Source: Syntrophomonas sp. UBA4807
GTDB lineage: Bacteria > Bacillota > Syntrophomonadia > Syntrophomonadales > Syntrophomonadaceae
DNA length: 9,425 nucleotides
Assembly: GCA_002402575.1 (NCBI GenBank)
Contig: DHGD01000007.1
Location: 37,265 to 46,689, forward strand
Direction: 5' to 3'
Each line of letters begins with the position of its first letter. Positions within the stretch are counted from its first letter, which is position 1. Below are positions 6,412-9,425 of the stretch, piece by piece. The translations under genes and the position numbers were made by a program. The notes under the pieces are model-generated. The model was not told where the DNA came from. It saw nothing but the letters and a program-made list of their open reading frames with translations, and did not search any database.

Positions 6412-6448
6412 CGGTTCCTGCTTATCATCTATGCGTCAAGCAGGACCG
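6412..6448 (-). repeat. Strong intergenic inverted repeat
   Basis: On the minus strand CGGTCCTGCTT (6438-6448) and AAGCAGGAACCG (6412-6423) form an 11-bp stem with one bulged A and a 14-nt loop. The stem starts 2 bp after the TGA of the CoA-binding gene and precedes the IMPase-family gene. No T tract follows, so it is not a canonical intrinsic terminator; an mRNA stability or processing hairpin, or a partial terminator, would fit. A 10-bp palindrome CGGTATACCG (6404-6413) abuts it and could be an operator. Confidence 0.55.
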
Positions 6449-6449
6449 T

Positions 6450-6860
6450 TCAGAACCAGCGTCGGTGTTCAGTCATGATACAGTGACCGGTCACAACAGC
6501 GATACCCTGCTCCATGGCCTGTTTTTCCCCATTCTGGCAATACAGACCAGGCTGCAGCCAGATAGCAGGCACCTGAAGGCGCACCGCCTCTTCAAACAGA
6601 GCTGCCAGCTCGTCCTCGCGGCGGAATACGCTGACTAAATCTATAGGTATGGATACAGAGGTGAGGTTGGGATAACATATCTCACCCAGTACCGTGTCAG
6701 CTTCGGGGTTGACCGGAATGATGCGGTAGCCTTTGCCCTGCAGGTACTTGGCGATGCGGTGACTGGGCCGGTTGGGATCCGGGGAAAGACCTATAACGGC
6801 TATGTTCTTACATTTCTTTAATAAATCCTGACACAGGTTGGACCCTATTTTATCAAACAT
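6450..6860 (-). CDS. CoA-binding domain protein, YccU type
   Basis: A 136-residue single-domain protein of the CoA_binding (YccU-like) family. It has a Rossmann-type nucleotide fold related to the CoA-binding module of succinyl-CoA synthetases and acyl-CoA synthetases. Visible signatures are IAVIGLSPDPNRPSHRIAKY (20-39, the CoA-contacting turn), IPVNP (48-52), DLVSVFR (74-80), IWLQPG (100-105) and a Cys-containing C-terminal block VVTGHCIMTEHRR (122-134). The length matches Escherichia coli YccU as I recall it (about 137). The ATG at 6860 is preferred on that basis. GGGGGAG lies 12 nt ahead of it and only 7 nt ahead of an in-frame TTG at 6866, so TTG is possible; the longer ATG at 6890 has no convincing site. 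The cellular role of this family is not established. Confidence 0.88.
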   Translation of the reverse strand: MFDKIGSNLCQDLLKKCKNIAVIGLSPDPNRPSHRIAKYLQGKGYRIIPVNPEADTVLGEICYPNLTSVSIPIDLVSVFRREDELAALFEEAVRLQVPAIWLQPGLYCQNGEKQAMEQGIAVVTGHCIMTEHRRWF

Positions 6861-6993
6861 ATGCAACGGCTTTCTCCCCCTTGGTCTCATTTTACCCGAA
6901 TGGCATAATATTGCACAATTAACACCTTGCGGGGGTATAAGCGACCATTTTACGATATATCTTTCTAGATGTGGAACTTTGTGCTCCCGCTTC

Positions 6994-7026
6994 AGGGCCG
7001 CCAGTCGGCGGAATAAGTTTTGCCCT
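6994..7026. repeat. Two-tier inverted repeat in the gap before the CoA-binding gene
   Basis: CCGCC (6998-7002) and GGCGG (7007-7011) form a 5-bp GC stem with a 4-nt loop AGTC. AGGG (6994-6997) and CCCT (7023-7026) stack on it, leaving an 11-nt bulge on one side. It lies in the 286-bp gap (6861-7146) between the unknown gene and the CoA-binding gene, in which I saw no gene. Its role is unknown; a leader structure for the CoA-binding gene is possible. Confidence 0.3.
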
Positions 7027-7067
7027 CAGTATATCCAATAAAACTGGTATCATCAATTTGAATCTGG

Positions 7068-7088
7068 AAAAAGCCATAAAGCCTGGCT
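7068..7088 (-). terminator. Terminator-like hairpin after the unknown 208-residue gene
   Basis: On the minus strand AGCCA (7084-7088) and TGGCT (7072-7076) form a 5-bp stem with a 7-nt loop, running straight into a T5 tract (7068-7072). It lies about 60 bp beyond the TAG of the 208-residue gene and would separate it from the CoA-binding gene. The stem is short, so confidence is limited. Confidence 0.4.
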
Positions 7089-7146
7089 GCAGAACGGCAT
7101 ATCAATAATGGTGCCGCCTTCATTAACAGCTTAAGCCGCGGCCGGC

Positions 7147-7773
7147 CTACATTAGCCCCGGATTAGGATCGCGTTCCCCGCCCGCTTCGAGCAGCATATT
7201 TAAAGCATACTGGTCAGCCTCAAAACCAGCCCGCAGTTTGCCATAGTCCCCAATGTGCAGGTAGTAATCCAAGACATGCTTCATATATGAAACCATTAAC
7301 CGTAAGCCTTTATCTGACAGGTTTAAAAGCAGATACTGCAAAAAGAACATCACCGCGGCGGGAGCGAAATGGTTTTCTTCACCGAGGGGCATACTCAGAT
7401 CAATTTCCCGGTCTAACGCGTTGGTACCGTAGAATTGGGAGCGGTAGATGCGCTGCGGAGGTTCATTGGAATCGACCATTTTCTGCCCCTTCTGCAGTAC
7501 ATTGATACGTGCCACTGAGCCGTCTTCCAGAGGATAGTTGGCCATGGCAACGAAATGGTCATAGACATTGAGCAGCAACGCGCTGGCAGTGTTGCTGTTG
7601 CCCAGGGTGAATAAAATCTTAGCCATGAACATGGCAAAAAAACGGATTACGTCCAATTCCCGGATGTCGAACAGATAGGCGATTATCCCCACCCAGGCTC
7701 GCTCGCGGTCAAAGAAGTTAATCTCCACCCGGCACATGGTACCGCCGGATATCTGTTTAAAAGTCCCTCCCAT
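7147..7773 (-). CDS. Conserved-looking protein of unknown family
   Basis: A 208-residue protein I do not recognise. GGTGGAG lies 6 nt before the ATG, and an extended -10 promoter lies about 45 bp upstream, so expression is well supported. Most of it appears helical, with hydrophobic stretches at about 27-35, 45-57 and 140-151 that are broken by charged residues, more like buried helices of a soluble protein than membrane spans. Residues 82-135 are polar and probably contain beta structure or loops. The C-terminal part has a run of aromatic residues (MKHVLDYYLHIGDY, 164-177). There is no signal peptide, and the only cysteine is Cys14. It follows the DraG-like gene by 71 bp on the same strand, but the promoter and the terminator-like hairpin bracket it as its own unit. 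No function is proposed. Confidence 0.75.
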   Translation of the reverse strand: MGGTFKQISGGTMCRVEINFFDRERAWVGIIAYLFDIRELDVIRFFAMFMAKILFTLGNSNTASALLLNVYDHFVAMANYPLEDGSVARINVLQKGQKMVDSNEPPQRIYRSQFYGTNALDREIDLSMPLGEENHFAPAAVMFFLQYLLLNLSDKGLRLMVSYMKHVLDYYLHIGDYGKLRAGFEADQYALNMLLEAGGERDPNPGLM

Positions 7774-7805
7774 TTTTTACTCCACCTTATCAGTCTTTAT
7801 CCAGT

Positions 7806-7843
7806 ATTATATTTACAATTATAGCAGAAAGCCCCTGTGGCCA
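7806..7843 (-). promoter_or_regulatory. Extended -10 promoter of the unknown 208-residue gene
   Basis: On the minus strand TGCTATAAT (7818-7826) is a perfect extended -10 element. A weak TTGGCC (7839-7844) lies 15 nt upstream as a -35, which extended -10 promoters can tolerate. A second perfect TATAAT occurs at 7806-7811, without a matching -35. Transcription would start near 7811, about 38 nt before the ATG. It lies in the short gap right after the DraG-like stop codon. Confidence 0.55.
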
Positions 7844-7844
7844 A

Positions 7845-8903
7845 TTACCAGCCTGGGTATCTGGCCCGCCATGTCTCATCATCCCGATAAGTCGTCAACA
7901 GGTCGCGGGCGACTGCGGCGATGACGTCTTCCAGTTCCAGTTTGGCCAGCCATTCCCGGGGCAGCCCCGCACGTCCCAGGCAGGCTCCCAAAATATTGCC
8001 GCAAATAGCTCCGGTGCTGTCACTGTCTCCGCTGTGATTTACTGCCAGAATTACTCCTTGTCTGAAGTCCAGGGGCGACTTCAGAGCGCAGTATATGGCA
8101 ATAGCCATGGCTTCATCGCCAACCCAGCCCTGGCCCAGTTTCTTATAGCAAGCCTGCGCCGGGAGGTCGCTGTGGGCTAATTCAACCGCCTCATCGATGC
8201 GTCTGCACAAGTTCTCACTCTGAGGCTGTTTCCGCAACACCTCCCTGGAGTGCCGCACCGCCTCCTCCAGTTCATAGCCAGCCAAAATCCGCTGTATCAG
8301 CTGAGCCAGAAACCCGGCGGGAAGAATACCGTCTATATGGCCGTGGGTTAGTGCTGCGATCTCACAAGACAAACTGAAGGCATCAATACCCAGATCGATC
8401 ATCCCTGCCGGTGCGGCCCGCATCACCGCACCGCAGCCTTTGCTGTTATTGAGCGCTTTCCGTAAGGTTCCAATCTCCGCGTCCATCAGTGCCGAAGTGC
8501 AGGTAAATCCAGGCGCCCGCTGTTTAAACAATTCGAATTGCCGGATTAAAAACCCATCGTCGCTTTGATAGCCGTAAATATTAGCGAAATGGGGGTTATC
8601 CTCACCCTGAGTGTGCAGCCAGCGCAGATAGGCATGGTGAACTATCCTGGCGATATTAACTTCCGCCGCGGCAGACTGAGCCACTCTGGCCCGCAATAAC
8701 CCTTCGGCGGTGAATAATGTCATCTGGGTGTCATCGGTGATTTCGTATAATCCCTGTTTACCCGGCTGAGGTTGTTGTATGCCTTGAGGCCCGTAGCGGT
8801 GCAGTATCTGCTGATAATTGACAAACTCTACCGCCCCTCCCAGGGCATCCCCCAAAGCACCGCCCAACAGGCAGCCTTCATAATGATCAAAATCCTTGCG
8901 CAT
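7845..8903 (-). CDS. ADP-ribosylglycohydrolase, DraG-like
   Basis: A 352-residue enzyme of the ADP-ribosylglycohydrolase family, which removes ADP-ribose from modified proteins or small molecules using two divalent metal ions. Family signatures appear in order: GCLLGGALGDALGGAVE (10-26, with Glu26), ITDDTQMTLF (55-64, with Asp57 and Asp58), GCGAVMRAAPAG (156-167), and NHSGDSDSTGAICGNILGA (289-307), whose Asp293, Asp295 and Thr297 complete the metal site. All the usual ligands appear intact, so it should be active. GGGAGGGG lies 6-7 nt ahead of the ATG. In diazotrophs DraG reactivates dinitrogenase reductase, but no nif gene or DraT-like transferase lies in this window, so the nitrogenase role is not supported. 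The alternative is a general ADP-ribose-protein or ADP-ribosyl-arginine hydrolase. Confidence 0.93.
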   Translation of the reverse strand: MRKDFDHYEGCLLGGALGDALGGAVEFVNYQQILHRYGPQGIQQPQPGKQGLYEITDDTQMTLFTAEGLLRARVAQSAAAEVNIARIVHHAYLRWLHTQGEDNPHFANIYGYQSDDGFLIRQFELFKQRAPGFTCTSALMDAEIGTLRKALNNSKGCGAVMRAAPAGMIDLGIDAFSLSCEIAALTHGHIDGILPAGFLAQLIQRILAGYELEEAVRHSREVLRKQPQSENLCRRIDEAVELAHSDLPAQACYKKLGQGWVGDEAMAIAIYCALKSPLDFRQGVILAVNHSGDSDSTGAICGNILGACLGRAGLPREWLAKLELEDVIAAVARDLLTTYRDDETWRARYPGW

Positions 8904-8930
8904 TTAATCCCCTCCCATCAGCTTAACTTT

Positions 8931-8961
8931 TATATAATCTAAACTATCCCCATTTTATCAA
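8931..8961 (-). promoter_or_regulatory. Candidate promoter of the DraG-like gene
   Basis: On the minus strand TTGATA (8956-8961, 5/6 match to the -35) is followed after 18-19 nt by the overlapping TTATAT/TATATA (8931-8937). Transcription would start near 8924, about 20 nt before the ATG. The -35 overlaps the T tract of the hairpin immediately upstream. Spacing is slightly long. Confidence 0.4.
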
Positions 8962-8984
8962 AAACAGTCCGGAAATGCGAACTG
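8960..8984 (-). terminator. Terminator-like hairpin upstream of the DraG-like gene
   Basis: On the minus strand CAGTTCG (8978-8984) and CGGACTG (8965-8971) pair over 7 bp, with one G-U pair in RNA, around a 6-nt loop and run directly into T5 (8960-8964). On the plus strand the same position becomes a C-A mismatch, so the structure belongs to leftward transcription. No leftward gene precedes it in this window, so it is either an attenuator in a longer leader or an insulator. A weaker alternative hairpin, TGGC/GCCA just upstream, shares its first bases. Confidence 0.45.
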
Positions 8985-9027
8985 GCCTTACTTAGAGCCA
9001 TTATTGCAAACTTTTTGAACATAATAC

Positions 9028-9067
9028 TTGAGTGCGGTCCCGGCATATCCGATATACTCTAGTAGAG
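9028..9067 (+). promoter_or_regulatory. Weak promoter candidate with operator-like palindrome
   Basis: TTGAGT (9028-9033) is followed after 19 nt by TATACT (9053-9058, 5/6 match to the -10). CTCTAGTAGAG (9057-9067), an inverted repeat with a 3-nt centre, covers the end of the -10 and the likely start site, as a repressor site would. A second TATACT lies at 9074-9079. The spacing is long and the -35 poor. Confidence 0.25.
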
Positions 9068-9108
9068 AGAAAATATACTGCACAAAGATTAAGCAGGAGT
9101 GACTTGTA

Positions 9109-9425
9109 ATGACAGAGCAGGAGTTTTACCGTTCGGCAGTGTACCATGCACTTTCCGGATACATATATTGCCGATCTGTAGCCGACCAAGAAGGCAAGCT
9201 CGCCGATTTGGAGATAATTGAAGCCAATCCGTCTTTCGCGGCCATGTTTAAAGTGGATCTGAATAAAATTGCGGGGCGGCGGATTTCCGATGTTTTTAGT
9301 CCGATGCAGCGCGAAGTCAGCTTTTTGCTCAATATCATGAAACGCGCCAGCACTTCCAAACCATTGCGGCTGCGGACTTATTTCAGGCCCCACCGCCGCA
9401 TCTACCGGGTGGCGATTAATATGCC
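9109..9425 (+). CDS. PAS-domain signalling protein, N-terminal part
   Basis: The first 105 codons of a gene cut by the window end. AGGAG lies 9 nt before the ATG at 9109. After a short helical lead (MTEQEFYRSAVYHALSGYIY) comes a PAS fold: the strand and turn EIIEANPSFAAMFK (35-48), the helix and loop DLNKIAGRRISDVFSP (50-65), and a later strand pair ending RIYRVAINM (97-105). The phrase 'N.S.A.MF... L..I.G..ISDVF' is the classic PAS signature. Such domains sense ligands, redox state or light and usually feed a histidine kinase, GGDEF/EAL or sigma-54 activator module, which would lie beyond the edge. No output domain can be seen here, so its pathway is unknown. Confidence 0.85.
   Translation, partial: MTEQEFYRSAVYHALSGYIYCRSVADQEGKLADLEIIEANPSFAAMFKVDLNKIAGRRISDVFSPMQREVSFLLNIMKRASTSKPLRLRTYFRPHRRIYRVAINM

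Noticed and set aside
7134..7147. Overlapping palindromes GCCGCGGC and GGCCGGCC as a binding site
   Set aside because: They sit at the stop codon of the unknown gene, with no promoter nearby; GC-rich palindromes this short can arise by chance.
8933..8938. Perfect plus-strand TATAAT as the PAS gene promoter
   Set aside because: It has no -35 at a usable spacing and lies 170 bp from the start codon.
9001..9393. 130-residue minus-strand ORF at the right end
   Set aside because: It lies opposite the PAS-domain gene, has no ribosome binding site, and its translation has no family features.

Overview
The window reads as chromosomal DNA of a low-to-mid GC, Gram-positive-type anaerobe. Almost every gene has a strong AGGAGG-like ribosome binding site, GTG and TTG codons compete as starts, and the content (late cobalamin synthesis, a DraG-like ADP-ribosylglycohydrolase, a PAS sensor) fits Bacillota, probably Clostridia. 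That assignment is an inference; no rRNA or other firm marker is present. I see no insertion sequence, phage gene, tRNA, rRNA or CRISPR array.

Layout. Positions 1-175 hold no gene, but carry a weak terminator-like hairpin, a leftward promoter candidate and a leader that can fold, apparently for a gene beyond the left edge. Positions 176-1520 (minus) are a two-gene cobalamin operon: cobS (adenosylcobinamide-GDP ribazoletransferase) followed by an alpha-ribazole phosphatase-type histidine phosphatase. A 56-residue membrane protein resembling the DUF2892/YgaP membrane domain (1724-1894, plus) was too short for routine ORF calling. It converges on an unrecognised C-terminally anchored membrane protein (1950-2486, minus). 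A CaCA-family Ca2+/H+ antiporter (2699-3727, plus) follows, with a 14-bp hairpin just ahead of its preferred start.

Positions 3842-8903 are six genes, all on the minus strand. In transcription order they are a DraG-like ADP-ribosylglycohydrolase, a 208-residue protein of unknown family with its own promoter, a YccU-type CoA-binding protein, an inositol-monophosphatase-family enzyme, a nitroreductase and a metallo-beta-lactamase-fold hydrolase. Several gaps between them are 200-290 bp and contain inverted repeats, so this is more likely several transcription units than one operon. At the right edge a PAS-domain protein (9109 onward, plus) is cut by the window end.

How the genes relate. Only cobS and cobC clearly form a pathway pair, both acting on the nucleotide-loop end of B12 synthesis. 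The rest looks like scattered housekeeping and regulatory genes. The least explained parts are non-coding: the structured 4783-4922 block between the nitroreductase and the hydrolase, which also contains an unusual 42-codon ORF; the hairpin at the antiporter start; the terminator/promoter overlap ahead of the DraG-like gene; the 6412-6448 inverted repeat; and the leader at the left edge.
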